Positions 42,870-51,176 of a stretch of 64,000 nucleotides of DNA are shown here, piece after piece. Within the stretch, counting starts at the first letter, position 1. The number at the start of each line of letters is the position of its first letter. The notes beneath the pieces were generated by a model. It was given only the letters and a program-made list of their open reading frames with translations. It was not told where the DNA came from and did no database searches. This stretch comes from Myxococcus xanthus (GTDB lineage: Bacteria > Myxococcota > Myxococcia > Myxococcales > Myxococcaceae), in the NCBI RefSeq assembly GCF_900106535.1, contig NZ_FNOH01000001.1, positions 1-64,000 of the forward strand, written 5' to 3'. The position numbers were made by a program, and so were the translations under genes.

Positions 42870-43481
42870 CTACTTGCGCACGGGCGGCAGGGAGGAGCCC
42901 GAAGAGGTCGCGCCGCCGGACTCCGGCTTCATCCGCCGCGGTCCGGCGTCCCGCTGCCGGGCCTTCAGCACCGCGTGGGAGTAGTCCACCATCGACGCGA
43001 AGGACAGGACGCCGATGAGCGCGACCAGGGGCACCACCGCGGGGGGAAACAGCAGCACGCACAGCAGCGTCACCAACTGCAGGGAAGTGACGGCCTTGCC
43101 CATCATCCGCGCCTTCAGTTCCACCGAGCGCAGCCTGGGCGCCAGTCGAGCGACGAAGAAGCCCACGGTGGTGCCGACGTCGCGCAGCACCAGCAGCAGC
43201 ACCGCCACCCCGCTGATGAGCCCGTCGAGGTAGCAGACGAGGATGGCCGTCACCATGAAGGCGCGGTCGGCCACCGGGTCGATGAGCGCGCCCAGCCGCG
43301 TGGCGAGCCCCTTGTGCCGGGCAATCCACCCATCCAGGAAGTCCGTGAAGGCGGCCAACACCACGAGCCCCGCGCGAACCCAGGCATCCGGGACGAGGAT
43401 GAAGGCCACCGCCAGGGGCAGCCGGGTCAGCGACAAGGTGTTGAGCAGCGCGAGGCTCGCCTGTCGGCGCATACGACTCAA
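42870..43481 (-). CDS. CDP-alcohol phosphatidyltransferase (PgsA-like)
   Basis: A 203-residue integral membrane enzyme with 5-6 helices. The signature DGxxAR(x)8Gx3Dx3D is present in DFLDGWIARHKGLATRLGALIDPVADR. These enzymes move a phosphatidyl group from CDP-diacylglycerol to an alcohol, e.g. glycerol-3-phosphate in phosphatidylglycerol synthesis. The substrate group (PgsA, cardiolipin or inositol type) cannot be told. The C-terminus has a low-complexity Gly/Ser tail that is unusual for the family. Confidence 0.9.
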   Translation of the reverse strand: MSRMRRQASLALLNTLSLTRLPLAVAFILVPDAWVRAGLVVLAAFTDFLDGWIARHKGLATRLGALIDPVADRAFMVTAILVCYLDGLISGVAVLLLVLRDVGTTVGFFVARLAPRLRSVELKARMMGKAVTSLQLVTLLCVLLFPPAVVPLVALIGVLSFASMVDYSHAVLKARQRDAGPRRMKPESGGATSSGSSLPPVRK

Positions 43482-43673
43482 GGTAGTGCTCGGTCCCAGC
43501 CGCGCACGTTCCGGGGGCGGCGAGCGTTCAGCGGTAGACCCACCCCCGGGAACGCGGGGCAGTCAGGGAGCGGCTGGACTCGAGCGAGCGTGAGGGAACT
43601 CCAGGCCCGTGAGAAACCTCCAACCCGCGGCGCCACCTGTCGTGCCGCCCTGACTCCTGGAGATGGCTGCTTC

Positions 43674-44606
43674 GTGTCCGCGTTCGACTGCTCGCCGTGC
43701 TCGTCCTCCCCGTCCTGGCCCGCCACCGAGGGCCGCTTTCGTCCGTGGGCCTGGACGCTCTTGTGGGCCTTGTGCCTGCTTCCCGCGTCCGGGTGGGCCG
43801 CGGAGGAAGGCCAGCCCCGGCCCGCGACGCGGGAGGAGCTGACGCGCTACGCATGGCTGCCGGCCCAGGCGGTGGTGCGCCCCTTGGAGGCCGCGGTGGC
43901 GCCGCCGGAGGGCTACACGCGGGTGCCGGTGGTGAAGGGCTCCTTCGGGGCCTGGCTGCGAGGCCTGCCGCTGCGGCCGGATGGCACGCCGGTGCTCAGC
44001 CACCAGGGCGGGCGGATTCTGGCGTCGGAGGACGCGCGGCTGGCGGCGGTGGCGGAGCTGGACGTGGGCACCGCCAACCTTCAGCAGTGCGCGGACTCCG
44101 TCATCCGCCTCCATGCGGAGTGGCTCTGGGCCAGTGGCAAGCGGGAGCGCCTGGCCTACCGCTTCACCAGCGGTCACCTGGCGGAGTGGCCTCGGTACGC
44201 GGAAGGGGACCGGGCGCGGGTATCGGGCTCGAAGGTGTCGTGGGTGCGCGGCGCGGCGCCGGATGCCTCACGCGCCAGCTTCCGTGCGTGGCTGGACCTG
44301 GTCTTCACCTACGCGGGCACGCACTCACTGGAATCCCTCAAGGGGCGGCCCTCGCGCGAGGACGTACGGCCCGGGGACTTCTTCGTGCTGGGTGGAAGCC
44401 CCGGGCACGCGGTGCTGGTGCTGGACGTGGCGGCCAACGCGGCGGGGAAGAGGGTGGCGCTGCTGGGGCAGGGTTTCATGCCCGCGCAGGACTTCCACGT
44501 GCTCTCCGCTGGAGGCGACACCGGACCCTGGTTTCCGCTGGAGGGCGAGGACGTGGTGACGCCCTTCTGGAAGCCCTTCCCCTGGTCCTCGCTGCGGCGC
44601 TTCTGA
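43674..44606 (+). CDS. DUF4846 domain secreted protein
   Basis: A 310-residue secreted protein from GTG 43674, with signal WTLLWALCLLPASGWAA. It has the DUF4846 pattern: YTRVPVVKGSFGAWLRGLPLRPDGTPV, AVAELDVGTANLQQCADSVIRLHAEWLW, YRFTSGHLAEWPRYAEGDR, and PGDFFVLGGSPGHAVLVLDV, a papain-/NlpC-like His region. Family function is unknown, perhaps envelope-related. The GTG start has GGAG about 10 bases upstream but is not certain. Confidence 0.8.
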   Translation: MSAFDCSPCSSSPSWPATEGRFRPWAWTLLWALCLLPASGWAAEEGQPRPATREELTRYAWLPAQAVVRPLEAAVAPPEGYTRVPVVKGSFGAWLRGLPLRPDGTPVLSHQGGRILASEDARLAAVAELDVGTANLQQCADSVIRLHAEWLWASGKRERLAYRFTSGHLAEWPRYAEGDRARVSGSKVSWVRGAAPDASRASFRAWLDLVFTYAGTHSLESLKGRPSREDVRPGDFFVLGGSPGHAVLVLDVAANAAGKRVALLGQGFMPAQDFHVLSAGGDTGPWFPLEGEDVVTPFWKPFPWSSLRRF

Positions 44607-44617
44607 CCGCGGGCCCA

Positions 44618-44678
44618 GGCCTCGCCGGCCATCCTGGTGGAGCCCCCCGGCTACACCTGGACGGCACGGGGCGAGGCC
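44618..44678. terminator. Stem with long loop between convergent genes
   Basis: GGCCTCGCC (44618-44626) and its complement GGCGAGGCC (44670-44678) are a 9-bp perfect repeat with outer partial pairing (CCGCG at 44607-44611 with CGCGG at 44684-44688). They lie between the stops of the DUF4846 gene (+) and the desaturase gene (-). The 43-base loop and no U-tract make this only a possible terminator. Confidence 0.35.
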
Positions 44679-44694
44679 CGGCTCGCGGCGACCA

Positions 44695-45747
44695 TTACGA
44701 GTGGAGCGGCTGGCTCAGGCGCGACGGCTGGGCCGCGGCGGCCGCGGCGGCGGAGGCCTCCGGCTCACGCGTGAGGTACTGGATGAGGCTGTTCTCCTTG
44801 CCCAGGTACGTGTCGAACTGGTTCACGCCGTCTTCCAGCAGGCCGGCCTTGTCGAGCTGCGCGTGCATGGCGGGCAGGTTGTAGAAGGGCACGGAGGGGA
44901 AGGCGTGGTGGGTGAGGTGCAGATTCACGTTGAGCGGCGCGATGAAGAAGTTCTCCAGCGCGGTGCCCAGGATGTCGCGCGTCTCGCGCGTCTCGTCACC
45001 GGACTTCGTCTCCTCGATGGGGTGCTCACCCAGGGCGCGCATCCGGAAGAAGGCCATCATCACCGTCGTCGTCGGCAGCACCCACAAGAGCAGCCAGTGC
45101 AGCCACGCGCCCGTCGTCACCAGCACCGTGACGAGCGTGGCCACGTACAGCCAGTAGCGCAGGTGCTCGCCCGCGGAGATGCGGGGCTGCGCGCGGCCCA
45201 CCAGGCGGCCCCAATACGTCCAGGGCAGCACCACCTTCAGGTGGTTGGGGGCGTACAGGCCCAGCGCATCCGCCAGGAAGACGGCCGTGGCGCGCATCGG
45301 CGTGCGGGGGAAGTGCCAGGAGGCGTCCACCAGCTGGCCGGCCAGGTACGGGTCCTTCGGCGTATTCACGTAGCGGTGGTGCAGCATGTGCTCGTGCCGG
45401 TAGCCCGCCGTCGTCATGTTCAGCGGGAAGGCGCAGAGCAGATCGCTGACCACGTCCGACACCTTGCGGTTGGACAGGAGGTGGTAGTGCGCCGCCTCGT
45501 GCATCAGCGCCAGCAGCGCGTGCTGCCGGGTGGCGATGAGCACCGCCGCCACCGGCCAGGCCCACCAGCGGTCCACGAATAGAACGAAGGCAAATGCCGC
45601 CGCGATGACCAGCCACTGAGCGGCCATGGCCCACAGCGCACGACCATTGTTCACCTTCGACATCTCCCGGGTGATGGCCGCCAGCGCCTTGCGGTCCACT
45701 CGGTGCGCGTACTGAATGTCGGCCTCATCCACCACTTGAGCGTACAT
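44695..45747 (-). CDS. Membrane fatty-acid desaturase/hydroxylase family protein
   Basis: A 350-residue integral membrane di-iron enzyme from ATG 45747. The three His boxes are HEAAHYH, HEHMLHH and HLTHH, with four membrane helices between them (LVIAAAFAFVLFV, LHWLLLWVLPTTTVMMAFF). The family introduces double bonds or hydroxyl groups into fatty acids or carotenoids using O2. The regioselectivity is not shown. An Ala-rich tail ends the protein. GGAGCC precedes the ATG. Confidence 0.88.
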   Translation of the reverse strand: MYAQVVDEADIQYAHRVDRKALAAITREMSKVNNGRALWAMAAQWLVIAAAFAFVLFVDRWWAWPVAAVLIATRQHALLALMHEAAHYHLLSNRKVSDVVSDLLCAFPLNMTTAGYRHEHMLHHRYVNTPKDPYLAGQLVDASWHFPRTPMRATAVFLADALGLYAPNHLKVVLPWTYWGRLVGRAQPRISAGEHLRYWLYVATLVTVLVTTGAWLHWLLLWVLPTTTVMMAFFRMRALGEHPIEETKSGDETRETRDILGTALENFFIAPLNVNLHLTHHAFPSVPFYNLPAMHAQLDKAGLLEDGVNQFDTYLGKENSLIQYLTREPEASAAAAAAAQPSRLSQPLHS

Positions 45748-46057
45748 GTCGGGGGGCTCCTTCTGCTTTACTCGGAAGCAGGGTGTTCCTGGACTCTTTC
45801 GCGCGGAAATGGGTGGTGAGGCAAGAAAATTCTTTCTGGAATGCACGTGTTCCAGAGTGAGCGCGCCTGTTCGGGTCATCCTGTACCCCATGGGGGTCTG
45901 ATTTGTCCCGCCCATTCACTCGAAGTGGGGTGGGTTTCTACCCTTCTTTGTGGGAAATCATCCGCTTGGCGCTGGAAACAGCGGGTCTCCGGACATGACA
46001 AGGGCCTGGAGACCGGTGTCGGTCGCCAGGCCCTCGTTCACTCCCGGGTGGGTGGGC
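45748..46057. other. Intergenic region, desaturase start to P450 stop
   Basis: About 310 bases. The desaturase promoter must lie near 45800-45900 on the minus strand, where the sequence is AT-richer (about 45820-45840), but no confident -35/-10 pair is seen. A perfect hairpin at 46001-46034 is listed separately. No gene is apparent. Confidence 0.5.
46001..46034. terminator. Stem-loop downstream of the P450 gene
   Basis: AGGGCCTGG (46001-46009) pairs with CCAGGCCCT (46026-46034). After single opposed mismatches, GACCG (46011-46015) pairs with CGGTC (46020-46024) around a gtgt loop. It lies 24 bases after the P450 stop on the minus strand. No U-tract on either side, so the termination role is inferred from structure and place. 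Confidence 0.6.
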
Positions 46058-47347
46058 TCAGGTGGGGGTCCACTCCACTTTCAGGTGCTTCATCTGCCGC
46101 AGCACCAGGCTCTGCCAGGTGCCGAAGTCCTGGCCGGGGACGAGCTTCGGGTCCGGCAGCCGGTCCAGGAGGATGTTCGTCGTGATTTCGAACTGGAGCC
46201 GGGCCAGGGGCGCGCCCAGGCAGAAGTGGGTGCCGCGGCCGTAGGTGAGGTGCTGCGGCACCTTCTCCCGGTCCACGTCCAGCTTGCTGGAATGGGGGCA
46301 GAGGGATTCGTCCCGGCTGCCGGCGGCGAAGAGGAGCAGCAGGCGCGAGCCCTGGGGAATCTTCACCCCGCCCAGCTCCACGTCCTCCTTCGCGGTGCGA
46401 ATCATGGCGTGGGAGACGGAGTCGTAGCGGCTGGACTCCTCGAGGAACTTCGGCACCAGGTCGCGGTTGTCGCGCAGCCGCTGCCACAGGCCATGCTGCA
46501 GGGCCAGCTTCCAGGCGTTGGCCATCAGCGCGGTGGTGGACTCATGGCCGGCCGACAGCATGGACGCGCCCACGGCCATGACCAGCTCGTGCATCGTCAG
46601 GGCCTCGCCGTCGCTCTCCACGGCCACCAGGTAGCTGGTGAGGTCCTCCTGCGGGTTCTTCTTCCGGTCCTCGATGAGGCGGATGCAGTACTGCTGGAAC
46701 TCGATGACGCCCTTCGCCATCTCCACTTGGAGCTCGGGGGCCACGTACTCGAAGACGAGCTGCTGCCAGTCGGAGCTCCAGCGCTTGATCTTCCAGACGT
46801 CCTCTTGCGGTACGCCCATGACGCCGAGGATGACGTGGACGGGGAGCGGCCAGGCGAGCTGCTTCACCAGGTCCGCCTCACCGTCCTGGGCGAAGCGGTC
46901 CACCAGGGTGGTGGCCATCTCCCGGATGAAGGGGCCCATGCCGGCGATGCGCTGCGCGGTGAAGCCCCGGTTCATCAAGCGGCGCAGGCGGGTGTGCTCG
47001 GGGGGGTCCATGCCCAGCAGCACGTGCGCGGTGGGGAAGCCCTGGTCCAGGATGGCCTTGGCCTCGTCCGTGAGGTGGGTGCCGCTCGCCAGCATGTCCC
47101 GGTTGGAGTACTGCGCCGGGCTCTTCAGCACCTGGGAGATGTCCTCGTAGCGGCTGACCAGCCACATGTTCAGCATGGGGCTGAAGCTGACGGGCTCGTC
47201 CTTGCGCAGCTTCTCGAAGAAGGCGTGCGGGTCCTCCGCGTGGGGGCCCGTGAACGGGTTGTACTGGGCACCCAGGTGGGGACAACGGCCCGCGGACGCG
47301 TGGGCTGGGACTCCGGTCTCTTCCTGCTTTTGCACGGACACAGGCAT
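46058..47347 (-). CDS. Cytochrome P450
   Basis: A 429-residue class-I-type bacterial P450 from ATG 47347 (ATG 47398 is a possible alternative). Motifs: I-helix AGHESTTALMANAW, ExxR helix EESSRYDSVSHAMIR, and heme loop YGRGTHFCLGAPLARLQ with the Cys thiolate. The length is typical. The enzyme inserts one oxygen atom into a small substrate and needs ferredoxin and reductase from elsewhere. The N-terminus has the common NPFTGPHAEDPHAFFEKLR region. Not linked to a biosynthetic cluster here; the fatty-acid desaturase next to it could hint at a lipid substrate. Confidence 0.93.
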   Translation of the reverse strand: MPVSVQKQEETGVPAHASAGRCPHLGAQYNPFTGPHAEDPHAFFEKLRKDEPVSFSPMLNMWLVSRYEDISQVLKSPAQYSNRDMLASGTHLTDEAKAILDQGFPTAHVLLGMDPPEHTRLRRLMNRGFTAQRIAGMGPFIREMATTLVDRFAQDGEADLVKQLAWPLPVHVILGVMGVPQEDVWKIKRWSSDWQQLVFEYVAPELQVEMAKGVIEFQQYCIRLIEDRKKNPQEDLTSYLVAVESDGEALTMHELVMAVGASMLSAGHESTTALMANAWKLALQHGLWQRLRDNRDLVPKFLEESSRYDSVSHAMIRTAKEDVELGGVKIPQGSRLLLLFAAGSRDESLCPHSSKLDVDREKVPQHLTYGRGTHFCLGAPLARLQFEITTNILLDRLPDPKLVPGQDFGTWQSLVLRQMKHLKVEWTPT

Positions 47348-47727
47348 GGCGTGGCTCGCCAGACGAGCGCGGCCCCCCGGCACGCGGTTCGTCTGCAACG
47401 GGTGAATGGCAATGGAGGGGCCAGGCCCCTACAGGCGGTGGGTCAGGGGTGTGGGGAGCCGGCGAGGAACGACCGGGCAGGGTGGGGCTCCCCTAATCCG
47501 CCTATACAACGAATTCTGGCTTTATTGCCAGCAAGGGCACACTTTTTCATCTTCACTGGTTTTCAGTGCTGACGTTTGATTCCAGTAAAAATGCGGCAAG
47601 GGCCTGACAGTGTGCAAAAGTTCACTCAGCGCGTGCCATTCGGGCGGACTGAGGGCGCACCTGGAGCGTGCCCACCGGATGGTGGTGGTCAGGACTCCAG
47701 GGCGTGAGGGGGGAATCGGGCGGAGGC
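47348..47727. other. AT-richer intergenic region upstream of the P450 gene
   Basis: About 380 bases, with an unusually AT-rich stretch at about 47500-47600 for this genome. It contains the inverted repeats CTGGC-tttatt-GCCAG (47516-47531) and CACTG-gtttt-CAGTG (47554-47568). On the minus strand TTGTATAGG (about 47508-47500) could be part of the P450 promoter. No gene seen. Regulator sites are possible but not assignable. Confidence 0.5.
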
Positions 47728-48141
47728 TCAGCCCAGCTTCTTCTTGTTCTTCTGGCGGTGCTGCGCCACCCAGGCGCGCGCCTCGTCGTGGTCCTTCACG
47801 AAGGTCGTCTCGAAGCGCGCCTTGCCGGTGAAGAGCATGCCCAGCGCGATGACCTTGCCGAAGGTCTGCTGCACCACGTCCGCGCCGACGTACACGGTGC
47901 CCTTGAACCAGTCCGCCTTGCCGTTCTCCGACAGGTAGCGCCGGGGCTCCGCGCCCAGTTGGGAGCGGCCGATGTCGGCGATCAGGTAGTAGGGCCCGTA
48001 TTGCTGGGCAATCTCCCCGTACACGTCGACCGCGCGCTTGATTTCATCCAGGTCGATGGGGCCGACGAAGGTCGCCTGCACGACGTCGGGCGCCTCATAG
48101 CGCACCGAGTGGGAACCGAATGTCCATTCCAGTTGCTGCAT
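47728..48141 (-). CDS. SpoIIAA/STAS-like domain protein, paralogue 2
   Basis: A 137-residue soluble protein from ATG 48141 (GGAGGGAG ribosome site). It shares with the gene at 48236-48655 the framework YLIADIGRSQL----RRYLSE, ADWF-----YVGADVVQQTFGKVIALGMLFTGK--FETTFVKDHDEARAWVAQHR. The beta-alpha layout resembles SpoIIAA-like/STAS folds (DUF3478 group). No catalytic residues seen. It differs from its paralogue mainly in the N-terminus and the Lys-rich C-terminus (RQKNKKKLG). Function unknown, perhaps regulatory. Confidence 0.75.
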   Translation of the reverse strand: MQQLEWTFGSHSVRYEAPDVVQATFVGPIDLDEIKRAVDVYGEIAQQYGPYYLIADIGRSQLGAEPRRYLSENGKADWFKGTVYVGADVVQQTFGKVIALGMLFTGKARFETTFVKDHDEARAWVAQHRQKNKKKLG

Positions 48142-48158
48142 GTCACTCCCTCCAGAAA

Positions 48159-48185
48159 CCCTGGTGAGCATAACGCTCACCAGGG
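48159..48185. terminator. Perfect hairpin between the two SpoIIAA-like paralogues
   Basis: CCCTGGTGAGC (48159-48169) and GCTCACCAGGG (48175-48185) are perfect complements with a 5-base loop. On the minus strand it follows the stop of the upstream paralogue and is followed by TTTCTGG, just before the ribosome site of the downstream one. It could terminate or attenuate transcription between the two genes, or stabilise a processed mRNA. Confidence 0.6.
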
Positions 48186-48235
48186 AATAGCGCGAGATGC
48201 ATGCCTGTCAATTTGGGCGTGGAATTCCCGACCTG

Positions 48236-48655
48236 CTATCCTGCTTTGCTCTTGAGCCGGAGCCGGTGCTGGGCCACCCAGGCGCGGGCTTCGTCCTGCG
48301 TCTTCACGAACACCGTCTCGAAGGTCGACTTGCCGGTGAAGAGCAGCGCCAGGGCAATGGCCTTGACGAAGGTCTGCATGACGATGTCGGCGCCGACGTA
48401 GAGGATGGCGTGGTACCAGTCGGAGCTGGCCTTCTCCGACATGTACCGGCGGCCGGCTGCTTCGAGCTGCGAGCGGCCGATGTCCGCGATGAGGTAGTAC
48501 TGACCGTGGTCGGTGGCCGTCTGCTGGTAGAGCGTCACCACCTCCTTCACCTCTTCCAGGGTGATGAGGCCGTTGAACTCCGCGACCAGGGTGTCCGGCT
48601 CCTCGAAGTGGGCCCGGTGGGCTCCGCACTGCCAATCCCGAGGCTGCTGTTTCAT
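48236..48655 (-). CDS. SpoIIAA/STAS-like domain protein, paralogue 1
   Basis: A 139-residue soluble protein, first of the tandem pair. It shares the YYLIADIGRSQLEAAGRRYMSEKASSDWY region, ILYVGADIVMQTFVKAIALALLFTGKSTFETVFVKTQDEARAWVAQHR with the next gene. The pair looks like a recent tandem duplication with different ends. Membership in the SpoIIAA-like superfamily is by fold pattern only. No kinase or sigma partner is encoded next to it. Confidence 0.75.
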   Translation of the reverse strand: MKQQPRDWQCGAHRAHFEEPDTLVAEFNGLITLEEVKEVVTLYQQTATDHGQYYLIADIGRSQLEAAGRRYMSEKASSDWYHAILYVGADIVMQTFVKAIALALLFTGKSTFETVFVKTQDEARAWVAQHRLRLKSKAG

Positions 48656-48898
48656 CGCTTCCCCCTCCCAGTTGTTCCTGCCTGGATGAGAATACCGCTG
48701 AGACAGCGTCCAAGCGAATCGTGGCTCTCCCTTGGTTCATGATGACTCATCGGGCGTGATTGTTTTTGCGGGACGCGCATGGATGTCTGGAAGGTTTGTT
48801 TTCATTCAGTGCGCAAGACTTCCGGGATGTTGACGTGCGGACCGACCCCGGATTCCCGGGCTTGACGGGGGCGGGGGTGGCTGGAGTCATGGCCGCGC

Positions 48899-50179
48899 AT
48901 GAGACGCGTCTCCTCCATCGTGCTCGCGCTGAGCCTCGTCGTGGGCCTGGGCGTCTGGGGCTGCCGGCGGCAGGACGCGGCGGGCGAGGCCGGGGGCCGC
49001 ACGCGGCTGGTCTTCAAGTATCAGCCGCTGTGGGGGCCGCCGGAGCCGTTCCGCGAGCTGCTGGCGCGCTTCGAGCGGGAGAATCCGGGGGTGGAGCTCG
49101 TCACGGAGGCGCTGCCCAACGCGTCCGACCTGGCGCACCAGTTCTTCCTCACGTCGCTGGAGGGTGGGGCGAGGGATTTCGACGTGCTGGTGGTGGACGT
49201 CGTCTGGGTGCCCGAGTTCGCGCGCGCTGGGTGGATTGCAGACCTGTCCGCGGAGTTCCCGCCCGAGCGGCTGCGCGAGGACTTCTTCCCCGGCCCCGTG
49301 GAGGCCGTGGTGGTGGAGGGGCGCACGTACGCGGTGCCCTGGTACCTGGACGTGGGGCTGCTCTACTACCGCACGGACCTGGTGCCGCGCGCGCCGCGCA
49401 CCTACGCGGAGCTGGAGCGCTTCGCGCGCGAGGCGATGGCGAAGACGCCCGGGCTCCAGGGCTACGTGTGGCAGGGGCGGCAGTACGAAGGCCTGTCCTG
49501 CAATGTGTACGAGGCGCTGTGGGGGCACGGCGGCCGGGCGCTGTCGGAGGATGGGCGGGTGCTGCTGGATGACGCGCCCGCGCGCGAGGCGCTCGCGTAT
49601 CTGCGAGGGCTGGTGGAGCGCGGCGTGTCGCCCGCGACGGTGACGGGCTTCTCGGAGGAGGAGTCGCGCCGGGTATTCCAGGAAGGGCGCGCGGTGTTCA
49701 TGCGCAACTGGCCGTATGCGTGGAACGAGGCGCAGAAGCCGGACTCGCCCATTCGCGGCAAGGTGGGCATCGCCCCGTTGCCGACGGTGAGCGGCGAGCC
49801 GGGTTCGGGGGCGCTGGGCGGGTGGCAACTGGCTGTGAATGCCCATGTGTCGCCGGAGCGGCGGAAGCTGGCGGCGCGGCTGATTGCGCACCTCACATCC
49901 CCGGAGGCCAACCGGGTGCTGGCGCTGAACTACGCGCGCAACCCGCCGCGGCCCGCCGTGTACCAGGATGCGCGGCTGCGCGAGGAGGCGCCCTTCATCG
50001 CCGGGCTGCTGCCCATGGTGGAGCGCGCGAAGCCGCGGCCGGTGACGCCGTACTACAACCTGATTTCGGATGTGCTCCAGAGCGAGTTCTCCGCCGCCGT
50101 GGCCGGGCTGCGCACGCCCGAGGCCGCGCTGAAGCGGGCGCAGCGGCAGGTGGACCATCTGACGGGGGAGGGGCCGTGA
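48899..50179 (+). CDS. ABC transporter sugar-binding lipoprotein (family 1)
   Basis: A 426-residue extracellular solute-binding protein. The signal peptide MRRVSSIVLALSLVVGLGVWGC ends in lipobox VWGC. Family features: LVFKYQPLWGPPEPFRELLARFERENPGVEL, FDVLVVDVVWVPEFARAGWI, YAVPWYLDVGLLYYRTDLV, LGGWQLAVNAHVSPERRKLAARL. It resembles trehalose/maltose-type importer proteins (LpqY/ThuE/MalE), but sugar specificity is not provable. First gene of a three-gene importer operon with two permeases. Confidence 0.92.
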   Translation: MRRVSSIVLALSLVVGLGVWGCRRQDAAGEAGGRTRLVFKYQPLWGPPEPFRELLARFERENPGVELVTEALPNASDLAHQFFLTSLEGGARDFDVLVVDVVWVPEFARAGWIADLSAEFPPERLREDFFPGPVEAVVVEGRTYAVPWYLDVGLLYYRTDLVPRAPRTYAELERFAREAMAKTPGLQGYVWQGRQYEGLSCNVYEALWGHGGRALSEDGRVLLDDAPAREALAYLRGLVERGVSPATVTGFSEEESRRVFQEGRAVFMRNWPYAWNEAQKPDSPIRGKVGIAPLPTVSGEPGSGALGGWQLAVNAHVSPERRKLAARLIAHLTSPEANRVLALNYARNPPRPAVYQDARLREEAPFIAGLLPMVERAKPRPVTPYYNLISDVLQSEFSAAVAGLRTPEAALKRAQRQVDHLTGEGP

Positions 50180-50297
50180 GCACGCACCGTTTCAGCGGAG
50201 GAGGGGAGCGGCGCGCTGGCACGATGACGGCGGGTGGTGGCGCCTTGAATGCGTGCGGCTCGCGGGTGGGGGCGGCTCCGCCGTGGGAGGCTCGGCG

Positions 50298-51176
50298 ATG
50301 AATCCAAGGGGCTCGCTGGCGCGGGAGCGGAGGCAGGCGTACCTGCTGGTGGCGCCGGCGGTGTTGGTGCTGGGGGGCGTGGCGCTGTACCCCATCCTCG
50401 CCGCGGTGTGGCTGAGCCTGCACCGCTTCATCCTCGTCTTTGGCGAGCGGCGCTTCACGGGGCTGGAGAACTACGCGTACCTGCTGGGGGACTCGCGCTT
50501 CTGGGCGGCGCTGGGAAACACGGCGTACTTCACGGCCGTGGCGGTGACGGTGGAGTTGTTGCTCGCGGTGCCGCTGGCGTTGCTGCTCCAGAAGTCGTTC
50601 CCTGGAAGGGGACTGCTGCGCGCGTCGGTGCTGGTGCCGTGGGCGATTCCCACCGTGGTGAGCGCTCGGCTGTGGGCGTGGATGTTCAACCCCGAGTACG
50701 GCGTCATCAACCGGCTGTTGCCCGGGCAGGACATCAACTGGTTGGGGGCACCCGGGTATGCGTTGCACGCAGCCATCCTGGTGGACGTGTGGAAGACGAC
50801 GCCCTTCGTGGCGCTGTTGGTGCTCGCGGGCCTGCAGGGCATCTCCGAGGACCTGTACAAGGCGGCGCGGGTGGACGGGGCCTCGCCGTGGCGGACCTTT
50901 GTCTCGATAACGCTGCCGTTGCTCAAGCCGGCGCTGCTGTTGGCGTTGCTGTTCCGTTCGTTGGATGCGTTCCGGGTGTTCGACGCCATCTACGTGCTGA
51001 CGGAGGGCGGGCCGGCGAACACGACGGAGACGCTGAGCATCTACGCGTACAAGACGCTGATGCGTTCGGGGGACTTCGGGTACGGGAGCACGCTGTCGGT
51101 GGCGACCTTCCTGTGCGTGGTGTTGCTGGCGGCGGTGTGGCTGCGGCTCTTGGGGCGCGAGGAGGCGGCGCGATGA
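50298..51176 (+). CDS. ABC sugar transporter permease, first subunit (MalF/UgpA-like)
   Basis: A 292-residue inner-membrane permease from ATG 50298 with six membrane helices. The cytoplasmic EAA loop that contacts the ATPase is AARVDGASPWRTFVSITLPLLKP. The N-terminal helix AYLLVAPAVLVLGGVALYPILAAVW is typical of MalF/UgpA-type permeases. Its stop overlaps the next permease start by ATGA (51173-51176), so the two are translationally coupled. The gap to the binding-protein gene is 118 bases. Confidence 0.92.
   Translation: MNPRGSLARERRQAYLLVAPAVLVLGGVALYPILAAVWLSLHRFILVFGERRFTGLENYAYLLGDSRFWAALGNTAYFTAVAVTVELLLAVPLALLLQKSFPGRGLLRASVLVPWAIPTVVSARLWAWMFNPEYGVINRLLPGQDINWLGAPGYALHAAILVDVWKTTPFVALLVLAGLQGISEDLYKAARVDGASPWRTFVSITLPLLKPALLLALLFRSLDAFRVFDAIYVLTEGGPANTTETLSIYAYKTLMRSGDFGYGSTLSVATFLCVVLLAAVWLRLLGREEAAR

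Noticed and set aside
47516-47531. Hairpin CTGGC-tttatt-GCCAG, considered as terminator or sigma-54 site.
   Set aside because: The stem is only 5 bp, there is no U-tract, and the GG/GC spacing is 11 rather than 10, so neither role is supported.
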